A stretch of 5,029 nt of DNA from CAINEC01 sp046073825 (GTDB taxonomy: Bacteria; Bacteroidota; Bacteroidia; AKYH767-A; OLB10). Location of the stretch: the NCBI GenBank assembly GCA_046073825.1, contig JBJTMY010000167.1, positions 1-5,029 on the forward strand. The letters are read 5' to 3'. The notes under the pieces are model-generated. The model did not search any database, had not been told where the DNA came from, and worked only from the letters and a program-made list of their open reading frames with translations. Below are positions 1 to 5,029 of the stretch, one piece after another; the stretch's first letter is position 1, and each line of letters begins with the position of its first letter. A program made the translations under genes and the position numbers.

Positions 1-651
1 TGCCGCAGCTGTGCGATGATGTCCATCTGCCACATAGGTATAAGGAATTTGCTCAAAGTGTTTAACGATTGCTTGAATCGTTGCATCATCACTTACCACC
101 CAAAAGGTATGACCAATACCATCATCGGTTGTTAAGTTATAAGCAGGTTCATTCTTGATAACTTCATTCACAATTTCATCTAGTGCAACAACCTGCGGAT
201 ACGCAAAAAATACTGGCTCTGCATTCATGTTTCCAACGCGAACATGGTTTTTGCGGTCTTCTTCTTTATCAGGGCGAGTTAGTTCATGCTTTTTTATAAC
301 ATCGTTCAAGTAATCCTCCACACCAGCGCATCCAACAATTCCGTATTGTGTTCTACCATTCATTGTTTGAGCATAAATGTAGAGGCACTCTTTTTCATCC
401 TGAAAGAAAACTCCCTCAGCTTTCATCATATCATAATTCGCTTTCCCTTTTTTATAAATCTCTGGTGAATAATGGTCAAAGTCGTCTGGGAAATCCATCT
501 CTGGCTTTATCACGCGATAAAACGAATAGGGGTCACCGTTAGCTTCAATTCTTGCTTCTTTCTCGTCAAGCACGTCGTACGGGCGACAGATTACTCGTTT
601 AACTAATTCTTTTGTTGGTCGAACGCCGCGAAATGGTTTTAAAATGGCCAT
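1..651 (-). CDS. DUF1015 family protein, C-terminus cut off by window edge
   Basis: The first 217 codons of a DUF1015 (COG4198) protein, read by translating the minus strand from ATG at 651; the reading frame is open to the window edge. Members are usually about 400 residues, so roughly half is missing. Visible family marks are an RPYDVL segment near residues 23-28, the SFYRVIKPE segment at 43-51, the KHELTRPDKEEDR segment at 121-133 and the hallmark ADGHHR at 208-213, followed by TAAA. There is no signal peptide or membrane segment, so it is cytoplasmic. It follows serC after 77 bases on the same strand. As I recall, DUF1015 genes recur beside serC/serA in Bacteroidota and the fold has been related to the ParB/free-serine-kinase group; a role in serine or phosphoserine metabolism is therefore an inference. 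A weak AAGGAAAA lies about 10-17 bases before the ATG. Family assignment is firm, function is not. Confidence 0.9.
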   Translation of the reverse strand, partial: MAILKPFRGVRPTKELVKRVICRPYDVLDEKEARIEANGDPYSFYRVIKPEMDFPDDFDHYSPEIYKKGKANYDMMKAEGVFFQDEKECLYIYAQTMNGRTQYGIVGCAGVEDYLNDVIKKHELTRPDKEEDRKNHVRVGNMNAEPVFFAYPQVVALDEIVNEVIKNEPAYNLTTDDGIGHTFWVVSDDATIQAIVKHFEQIPYTYVADGHHRTAAA

Positions 652-681
652 GATAATTTATTTTCCTTTTTTTGATGACTG

Positions 682-689
682 CAAAATTA
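682..689 (-). promoter_or_regulatory. Possible -7 box of a DUF1015 promoter
   Basis: Read on the minus strand this is TAATTTTG, a full match to the Bacteroidota primary-sigma -7 consensus TAnnTTTG, 30 bases before the DUF1015 ATG. A TTG at 701-703 is only 11 bases upstream, too close for the usual -33 element, and no better one is seen. The gene may have its own promoter or simply be read through from serC. Such boxes arise by chance in AT-rich DNA, so confidence is modest. Confidence 0.4.
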
Positions 690-728
690 ACTTATTCCTT
701 CAATTTAAGAATGAAAACAGCTTGCTAT

Positions 729-1781
729 TTATTGGAAGTTGTTCATCACTTCAATAAGCTTATGAATACTTTCGATTGGCAAAGCATTGTATAAACTTGC
801 CCTGAATCCTCCTGATAGTCTATGCCCCTTAATTCCTACAATTCCATTTTCTTTACAGTCATTTAAAAAGCGATCTTCTTGCGTAGTGTCTTTCAGATTA
901 AAACAAGCATTCATTAAACTTCGATCTTCTTTCACCACATTTCCAACAAAATGCTCATTCTTATCTAATGCCTCGTAAAATAAATTCGCTTTCTCAATAT
1001 TCTTTTTCTCCATCATAGAAACGCCACCCATTTTTTTCAACCATCGCAAGGTGAGCATGCATACAAATACAGGAAAGGTTGGCGGAGTATTATACATCGA
1101 ATCAGCCTTAATGTGCACATTGTAATCAAGCATCGAATTGATTTTTCTTCCCGTTTTGCCAAGTAAATCTTTCTGCACAATCACTAATGTGGCACCAGCT
1201 GGACCCATGTTTTTTTGTGCCCCAGCGTAAATCAAACCGAATTGTGATACATCAATTGGTCGACTAAAAATATCACTTGACATATCACAAACTAAAGGCA
1301 TTTCTGTTTTTGGAAATGACTTCATTTGCGTTCCATAAATGGTGTTGTTAGAGGTGATATGCAGGTAATCGATATCAGTCGGAATAGAATAATTTTTTGG
1401 GATGTATGAAAAATTCTTATCGGCAGAAGAAGCAATTATTTCTACATCTCCTAAAAGTCGTGCTTCATAAATGGCTTTTTGAGCCCAAACTCCAGTTTCG
1501 ACATATCCTGCTTTCTTTTTTAGTAGGTTAATGGGCACCATTGCAAATTGACTGCTTGCACCACCATGGAGAAACAAGACTTCATGTGTATTTGGGACAT
1601 TTAACAATTCACGCACTAGCGAACGAGCTTCTTCCATCACGGATTCAAATTCTTTACTGCGATGAGATATTTCTAAAATGGATAATCCCGTATTATTAAA
1701 ATTCAAAATTGCTTTTGCAGATTCTTCAATAACCTCTTGAGGTAATATGCCCGGACCTGCACCGAAATTGTGTTTCTTCAT
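729..1781 (-). CDS. serC: Phosphoserine aminotransferase SerC
   Basis: A 350-residue class V, fold-type I PLP aminotransferase (EC 2.6.1.52), full length for the family. It converts 3-phosphohydroxypyruvate and glutamate to 3-phosphoserine and 2-oxoglutarate, the second step of serine synthesis in the cytoplasm; SerC enzymes can also act on the 4-phosphohydroxythreonine precursor in vitamin B6 synthesis. Visible marks: N-terminal NFGAGPGILP (5-14); HR at 40-41 for substrate phosphate/carboxylate binding; GGASSQF (73-79) for cofactor phosphate; W99 stacking on the PLP ring; D166 in the CDMSSD segment pairing with the pyridine nitrogen; Schiff-base K190 in AGAQKNMGPAG (186-196); and GHRLSGGFRAS (319-329) with H320 and R327. 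Roles are assigned by analogy with E. coli SerC. All key residues are present, so it should be active. The ATG lies one base after the stop of the upstream exported-protein gene, which suggests translational coupling; no Shine-Dalgarno is seen. Confidence 0.97.
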   Translation of the reverse strand: MKKHNFGAGPGILPQEVIEESAKAILNFNNTGLSILEISHRSKEFESVMEEARSLVRELLNVPNTHEVLFLHGGASSQFAMVPINLLKKKAGYVETGVWAQKAIYEARLLGDVEIIASSADKNFSYIPKNYSIPTDIDYLHITSNNTIYGTQMKSFPKTEMPLVCDMSSDIFSRPIDVSQFGLIYAGAQKNMGPAGATLVIVQKDLLGKTGRKINSMLDYNVHIKADSMYNTPPTFPVFVCMLTLRWLKKMGGVSMMEKKNIEKANLFYEALDKNEHFVGNVVKEDRSLMNACFNLKDTTQEDRFLNDCKENGIVGIKGHRLSGGFRASLYNALPIESIHKLIEVMNNFQ

Positions 1782-1782
1782 G

Positions 1783-2691
1783 TTAATTTGATTGCTTGGT
1801 TATTCGAAGTTTTTTAATTTCTCCTTCCTTTCCTTTCACATCTTTATCTAAACGAATATCAATGTCTTTGTAAAGTACCCAAAAACCTTTTTCAAATTTC
1901 AATCCGTTGTAACTCATATCGGGACCATAGGTGTTATATGCCGTTTTTGATTCAGGTCTCGGGTCGGAACTGCTCAAATTATCAAAGACAATCATTTTTT
2001 TATCGTTATTGTAATTGAGCGACATAGTGGCTTTGTAACTGTATTCAAAAATTAATCGCGGGCGTGGTCTTCCTCCTGTTTTAAAAATAGGCACTCCAAA
2101 TTGTATTCTGTTGTTGCTAATACTTAACGATTCTATGAGTTTACGAGTAGATAATTGGTTATGAGGAGCCCATCCTAATAAAACATAGTTCGTTTTACTT
2201 TTATACTTGCTGAATAAAATTTTATAATAAACGCAACCAGTCCAATTATCTGCACCGGTTTTAGCGACTTCTCTTTCTTGATTGTCTTCGTAAACTTGTT
2301 CGATTAAATGGTAAAGCTTAGTCGAGTTGCCCGTCTTAGACAACGTCCGTAAATATCCAAAGTACTGATAGCGAGGTTGCGGAAAATACGTCTGACACAT
2401 CCAATTGTAAACAACAAATGCATTATCAGGAGCAGTAAGAATGGACAATACTTTTACTTCATGAAAGTCGATGTGCTCACTCCCTTTGAGATTGATGACG
2501 CTATCAAATAATGTAGCGAAGGTTTGATTTGCAGAAAGCCTGACCGTGTCGTTACTCCCTTTGAGAATACTATCGCCGAGTACAGAAAGTCGGCTCAAAA
2601 CAGGTTTGATAAGTGCGCTGTCAACATTCTGACAACGAGCCTTTGACGAAAGTAATAGCGATAGAGCAACTAAAAGCAGTTTTTTCTTCAT
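1783..2691 (-). CDS. Conserved exported protein of unknown function
   Basis: A 302-residue protein I do not recognise by function. The N-terminus, MKKKLLLVALSLLLSS, is a clear Sec signal peptide with a basic start and a leucine-rich core; cleavage is likely around residues 18-21 (KARCQ). C20 lacks a proper lipobox (R at -1), so it is probably not a lipoprotein. The mature part has an alpha-leaning N-terminal half and a beta-rich C-terminal half with conserved-looking segments: WTGCVYYKI (150-158), YVLLGWAPHN (169-178), RKLIESL (183-189), PRLIFEYS (211-218), MIVFDNLS (233-240) and YGPDMSYNGLKF (255-266). I recall similar proteins across Bacteroidota, without a characterised member. The periplasm or cell surface is the expected place. 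The stop codon sits one base before serC, so the two are probably co-transcribed and coupled, though an exported protein has no evident part in serine synthesis. The start is chosen because the signal peptide begins there. Confidence 0.85.
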   Translation of the reverse strand: MKKKLLLVALSLLLSSKARCQNVDSALIKPVLSRLSVLGDSILKGSNDTVRLSANQTFATLFDSVINLKGSEHIDFHEVKVLSILTAPDNAFVVYNWMCQTYFPQPRYQYFGYLRTLSKTGNSTKLYHLIEQVYEDNQEREVAKTGADNWTGCVYYKILFSKYKSKTNYVLLGWAPHNQLSTRKLIESLSISNNRIQFGVPIFKTGGRPRPRLIFEYSYKATMSLNYNNDKKMIVFDNLSSSDPRPESKTAYNTYGPDMSYNGLKFEKGFWVLYKDIDIRLDKDVKGKEGEIKKLRITKQSN

Positions 2692-2732
2692 ATTGGAAAG
2701 AGGGTAAATCTACTTTGAAACTAAATTCCTTT

Positions 2733-2760
2733 CGAGATTATTGTGATTAAAATTAAACAA
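2733..2760 (-). promoter_or_regulatory. Possible promoter for the exported-protein/serC unit
   Basis: On the minus strand a TTG (2758-2760) is followed after 17 bases by TAATCTCG (2733-2740), a partial match to TAnnTTTG (two mismatches) at the spacing usual for Bacteroidota. It lies between the ferredoxin terminator and the ATG at 2691, where a new promoter is needed if that terminator works. The implied 5' leader is about 35-40 bases. Weak match, so tentative. Confidence 0.3.
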
Positions 2761-2768
2761 GGTATTGT

Positions 2769-2799
2769 AAAAAAAAACGGTCACTAAAAGCGACCGTTT
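2769..2799 (-). terminator. Rho-independent terminator after the ferredoxin gene
   Basis: On the minus strand the arms AAACGGTC and GACCGTTT (2792-2799 and 2775-2782) form a perfect 8-bp stem, extended by a G-U and a C-G pair to about 10 bp around a 5-base loop. The 3' arm runs directly into a run of T (positions 2769-2777, counting the last stem bases). The stem begins 16 bases after the ferredoxin stop codon. On the plus strand no T-run follows the stem, so it acts for the ferredoxin transcript and separates it from the exported-protein/serC unit. Confidence 0.9.
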
Positions 2800-2815
2800 C
2801 AAAATGTGTTTCTTT

Positions 2816-3163
2816 TTATGCGTGCATTTTTTCTTTTTTCGCAAGCAATTGATCTTCTGATTCACGAAAATCAGGATCATCAACGCAGCAATCAACCGGA
2901 CAAACAGAAGCACATTGTGGTTCATCGTGGAATCCAACACACTCCGTACATTTATCTGTTACGATATAGTAGGTGTCCATCATTTTCGGTTCTTGAGGAG
3001 AATTTGCATCGATTTCCGTTCCGTCCATCTTAGGAAACATTCCTTTAATTGAAGTCCCGTCAGAAAATCTCCATTCTGCTCCGCCTTCATAAATTGCATT
3101 ATTTGGGCATTCTGGTTCACAAGCCCCACAGTTAATGCACTCGTCTGTTATCTTTATTGCCAT
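2816..3163 (-). CDS. 2[4Fe-4S] ferredoxin (Alvin-like dicluster)
   Basis: A 115-residue soluble electron carrier with two [4Fe-4S] cluster motifs. The first is C9-x2-C12-x2-C15-x3-C19-P; the second is C72-x2-C75-x8-C84-x3-C88-P. The 8-residue spacing between the second and third cysteines of the latter is typical of Allochromatium vinosum-type ferredoxins, known for very low-potential clusters. C92 and C93 follow in CPVDCC; C92 matches a cysteine common in such ferredoxins. Between the motifs lies an insert of about 50 residues (20-71) containing WRFSDGTSIKG, longer than in minimal clostridial ferredoxins. The C-terminal 20 residues are charged. The reading frame can be extended upstream to a TTG at 3208, but that codon lies inside the likely promoter box; the ATG at 3163 gives MAIKITDECINCGAC, the normal family N-terminus. 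It is single-gene, closed by a terminator and divergent to the acyl-CoA reductase gene. Its redox partner is unknown. Confidence 0.95.
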   Translation of the reverse strand: MAIKITDECINCGACEPECPNNAIYEGGAEWRFSDGTSIKGMFPKMDGTEIDANSPQEPKMMDTYYIVTDKCTECVGFHDEPQCASVCPVDCCVDDPDFRESEDQLLAKKEKMHA

Positions 3164-3190
3164 TGTGTAATAGTTTAAATCGTAATTTTG
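3163..3190 (+). promoter_or_regulatory. Likely promoter of the acyl-CoA reductase gene
   Basis: TTG at 3163-3165, a 17-base spacer and TAATTTTG at 3183-3190 match both elements of the Bacteroidota primary promoter (TTG and TAnnTTTG). Transcription would begin near 3195-3197, leaving a leader of about 60 bases before the ATG at 3257. The TTG overlaps the ferredoxin start codon, and the promoter faces the ferredoxin promoter at 3206-3213. The region is AT-rich, so a chance match cannot be excluded. Confidence 0.45.
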
Positions 3191-3205
3191 ATTTTTAATT
3201 TGCCG

Positions 3206-3213
3206 CAAAAGTA
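3206..3213 (-). promoter_or_regulatory. -7 box of the ferredoxin promoter
   Basis: Read on the minus strand this is TACTTTTG, a full match to the Bacteroidota -7 consensus TAnnTTTG, and it continues as CGGC. A clear TTG at the -33 position is missing; the nearest is a TGG about 20 bases upstream. Transcription should begin near 3200, giving a leader of roughly 35-40 bases before the ATG at 3163. This placement also argues against the longer TTG-start version of the ferredoxin. Confidence 0.65.
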
Positions 3214-3256
3214 CATAATTATATCACGAATTCCATTCACCTTATTCAAAAAATAA

Positions 3257-4282
3257 ATGACAGTTCAACAACGGATTTTAGCCTTGTCAAAATGGGGGAG
3301 TGCCCTTCATGCTTTAATAGACGACCTTCCCGAAAATCCTGAAAACCCACTATTTCAGGCCATCGTTCAAGCCCAAAATAAGAACGCTTGGTTCGCTAAA
3401 AGTAATTCGATAAACGCTTTAAAAGAAATATGTAATATACTAAAATTAAATTCTTTAAATAAATTATCAGAAGTATATATTGAATTAGAGAGTTCGGCTA
3501 TAAACCCTAAAATTATCGGAATTGTGATGGCTGGAAATATTCCATTAGTTGGCTTTCACGATTTGCTTTGTGTGTTGATAACAGGTCATAATGCGCGTGT
3601 GCGACTTTCATCTGACGACTCTGTTTTGATTCCTGCAATTACCAATATTCTATTTGACATGTATCCTGAATTTGGGAAACAGGTTGAATTCGTTAATCAA
3701 CTTTCGGGTATGGATGCCGTGATTGCAACGGGAAGTAATAATACGGCCAGATACTTCGATTACTATTTTGGAAAGTATCCTTCCTTAATTCGTAAAAACA
3801 GAAACTCCGTGGCTGTATTAAATGGTCAGGAGCCGACTGAAGACCTAACTCGATTGGGCCACGATATATTTGATTACTTCGGATTGGGCTGCAGAAATGT
3901 TTCTAAATTATATGTCCCAAGTGGTTATCAGTTCGACCAGTTTTTTGGAGCAATGGAACCTTTTGCCTCCCTTATGGAACATAATAAATACATGAATAAT
4001 TACGATTACCATCGTGCTCTTTTCTTGTTGGATGGTATTCCGTTTTTAACCAATAACTATTTAATTGTAAGAGAAAACGAAGCTTATGCTACACCGGTTT
4101 CTGTTATTAATTATGAATACTACAATGACTTGAGTGAACTTGAATCGAAATTAGCTGCGGAAAAAGATTTGATTCAATGTCGTGTAGGTGTTAACGGATT
4201 GCCGCTTGGTGCTGCGCAGCAACCTAATATTTTAGATTTTGCCGATGGAGTGGATACGATACAGTGGCTTTTATCGTTGTAA
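3257..4282 (+). CDS. LuxC-family acyl-CoA reductase
   Basis: A 341-residue protein of the LuxC family (PF05893), distantly related to aldehyde dehydrogenases. Characterised LuxC enzymes reduce activated fatty acyl groups (acyl-CoA or acyl-enzyme) to aldehyde with NADPH. Visible marks: VMAGNIPLVGFHD (90-102), matching the nucleotide-binding GN-P segment; VIATGSNNTARYF (155-167), like the cofactor-side GS turn of aldehyde dehydrogenases; C212 in GLGCRNVSKLYVP (209-221), the expected nucleophile that carries the acyl thioester; and a C-terminal QPNILDFADGVDTIQWL (322-338). The luminous-bacteria LuxC is about 480 residues, so this is the short form common in Bacteroidota. No luxA, B, D or E is nearby, so a lipid or aldehyde role is more likely than light. 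No signal peptide. The start is the first ATG, lacking a Shine-Dalgarno but following an A-rich stretch. The gene is divergent to a ferredoxin. Family is firm; substrate is unknown. Confidence 0.92.
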   Translation: MTVQQRILALSKWGSALHALIDDLPENPENPLFQAIVQAQNKNAWFAKSNSINALKEICNILKLNSLNKLSEVYIELESSAINPKIIGIVMAGNIPLVGFHDLLCVLITGHNARVRLSSDDSVLIPAITNILFDMYPEFGKQVEFVNQLSGMDAVIATGSNNTARYFDYYFGKYPSLIRKNRNSVAVLNGQEPTEDLTRLGHDIFDYFGLGCRNVSKLYVPSGYQFDQFFGAMEPFASLMEHNKYMNNYDYHRALFLLDGIPFLTNNYLIVRENEAYATPVSVINYEYYNDLSELESKLAAEKDLIQCRVGVNGLPLGAAQQPNILDFADGVDTIQWLLSL

Positions 4283-4293
4283 GGGAATTAATT

Positions 4294-4301
4294 TAAATTT
4301 G
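4294..4301 (+). promoter_or_regulatory. Possible -7 box for the lipoprotein gene
   Basis: TAAATTTG is a full match to TAnnTTTG in the 47-base gap after the acyl-CoA reductase stop. A TTG at 4277-4279 is only 14 bases upstream, shorter than usual. The box would give a leader of about 20-25 bases before the ATG at 4330. No terminator hairpin is seen in the gap, so read-through from the upstream gene is also possible. Confidence 0.4.
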
Positions 4302-4329
4302 TGAAGAATAAATCCGCTCTCCTTAATCA

Positions 4330-5029
4330 ATGAAATCAATACTTCAATATTTTGCATTTATAATTCTTAGTGCTCTGTTACTTTTTACGGGAGCTTGTAA
4401 GAAAGATGAATTGCTTACATCAGGAGATGTTCAATTAAGATTTTCGGATGACACTTTAATGTATGATACCGTTTTTGCTACTATTGGTTCGGTTACTAAA
4501 AATCTTCGCATCTACAACGATTACGACCAGCCTATCAATATTTCTAACATTCGATTGGCAGGTGGTAATTCATCGTATTTCCGAATGAATGTAAATGGTT
4601 TGCCGGGTAGAAACTTCGATAATATTGAACTAAGTGCAGGCGATAGTCTATGGATTTTTGTAGAGGTAACCGTTGATCCGAATCAGCAATCATTACCCTA
4701 TATCATTGAAGATTCAATTCTATTTGAAACCAATGGAAGGAAGCAAGTAGTTAATTTAGTTGCTTGGGGACAGTATGCTATTTTTTTCGTTGCTAATGAA
4801 ACGCTCAATATTAAAGACAATAATGGTAAAACGATTGGTCAGATTAAATATCACGTTATTCCCGATGATTCATTGGATTGGAATAGTCAATACCCAATTG
4901 TTATTTACGGAGGATTTGCTTTAGTAGATTCTTCTACCACGCTTCAAATTAGCGAGGGTACTCAAATCCATTTTAGTAATAACGCAGGATTATGGGTGTA
5001 TAAAGGTGGGAAGCTTTTAGTGAATGGAA
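4330..5029 (+). CDS. Lipoprotein, probable beta-helix surface protein, C-terminus cut off
   Basis: The first 233 codons, found by direct translation, open to the window edge. The N-terminus is a lipoprotein signal: MKSILQYFAFIILSALLLF followed by the lipobox TGAC with C23, then KKDE. The protein should be lipid-anchored; no acidic surface-export signal is obvious right after the cysteine. Residues 35-145 look like a beta-sandwich: LRFSDDTLMYDTVFATIGS, RIYNDYDQPINISNIRLAG, SAGDSLWIFVEVTVDPNQ and FETNGRKQVVNLVAWGQ resemble Ig-like repeats of the kind found in Bacteroidota surface proteins. Residues 188-233 (YPIVIYGGFALVDSS, LQISEGTQIHFSNNAGLWVYKGGKLLVNG) have the turn-rich pattern that starts a right-handed beta-helix. 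I recall a Bacteroidota lipoprotein family of about 450-500 residues with this layout and no known function. It may share a transcript with the acyl-CoA reductase gene. Confidence 0.88.
   Translation, partial: MKSILQYFAFIILSALLLFTGACKKDELLTSGDVQLRFSDDTLMYDTVFATIGSVTKNLRIYNDYDQPINISNIRLAGGNSSYFRMNVNGLPGRNFDNIELSAGDSLWIFVEVTVDPNQQSLPYIIEDSILFETNGRKQVVNLVAWGQYAIFFVANETLNIKDNNGKTIGQIKYHVIPDDSLDWNSQYPIVIYGGFALVDSSTTLQISEGTQIHFSNNAGLWVYKGGKLLVNG

Noticed and set aside
286..542. Two short plus-strand open frames (60 and 64 codons)
   Set aside because: Both lie antisense within the well-supported DUF1015 gene and show no domain-like composition.
695..713. Weak inverted repeat after serC as a terminator
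   Set aside because: Only about six pairs including a G-U, no GC-rich stem and no clean T-run; not convincing next to the strong terminator at 2769-2799.
787..978. Plus-strand open frame of 63 codons
   Set aside because: Antisense to the conserved C-terminal part of serC; a shadow of its codon use.
2710..3033. A 76-codon minus-strand frame and a 75-codon plus-strand frame over the ferredoxin gene
   Set aside because: The first runs through the terminator and half of the ferredoxin gene in another frame; the second is antisense to it. Neither has a plausible start or family features.
3164..3208. TTG-started extension of the ferredoxin by 15 residues
   Set aside because: The TTG codon lies inside the TACTTTTG promoter box, and the added residues are not part of the usual ferredoxin N-terminus, which begins at MAIKITDEC.
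3257..4282. Bioluminescence (lux) operon
   Set aside because: Only a LuxC-like protein is present; its neighbours are a ferredoxin and a lipoprotein, with no luciferase subunits or transferase.
1..5029. CRISPR array, insertion sequence, tRNA or riboswitch
   Set aside because: No direct repeats with regular spacing, no transposase-like frame or terminal repeats, and no tRNA-like or known riboswitch-like fold was noticed by eye in the short intergenic gaps.

Overview
The window looks like chromosomal DNA from a member of the Bacteroidota, probably Flavobacteriia or a nearby class. The evidence is AT-rich sequence, genes without clear Shine-Dalgarno sites, promoter boxes of the TAnnTTTG type special to this phylum, and gene families typical of it. 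These are a DUF1015 protein beside serC, a small ferredoxin beside a LuxC-type acyl-CoA reductase, and a lipoprotein with a beta-helix-like C-terminal part. I see no insertion sequence, phage gene, CRISPR array, tRNA or rRNA. This is compact housekeeping sequence with no intergenic stretch above about 125 bases.

Left part, minus strand (1-2691): an exported protein of unknown function (1783-2691), then serC (729-1781) starting one base after its stop codon, then a DUF1015 gene (1-651) whose 3' end is cut by the window edge. SerC makes 3-phosphoserine in serine biosynthesis. DUF1015 proteins are recurrent neighbours of serine-biosynthesis genes in Bacteroidota and carry a conserved ADGHHR motif, which suggests a role in serine or phosphoserine metabolism. 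No serA is seen between serC and DUF1015.

Middle (2692-4282): a 115-residue 2[4Fe-4S] ferredoxin on the minus strand (2816-3163), closed by a clear rho-independent terminator (2769-2799), lies divergent to a 341-residue LuxC-family acyl-CoA reductase on the plus strand (3257-4282). The 93-base gap between them holds two consensus promoter boxes facing each other. No luciferase or other lux gene is present, so this is not a bioluminescence locus.

Right edge (4330-5029, plus strand): the first 233 codons of a lipoprotein that runs out of the window.

The most interesting leads are the functional meaning of the ferredoxin/acyl-CoA reductase pair with its face-to-face promoters, the serC-DUF1015 link, and the uncharacterised exported protein tightly coupled to serC. 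No clearly new defence, mobile or regulatory system was found.
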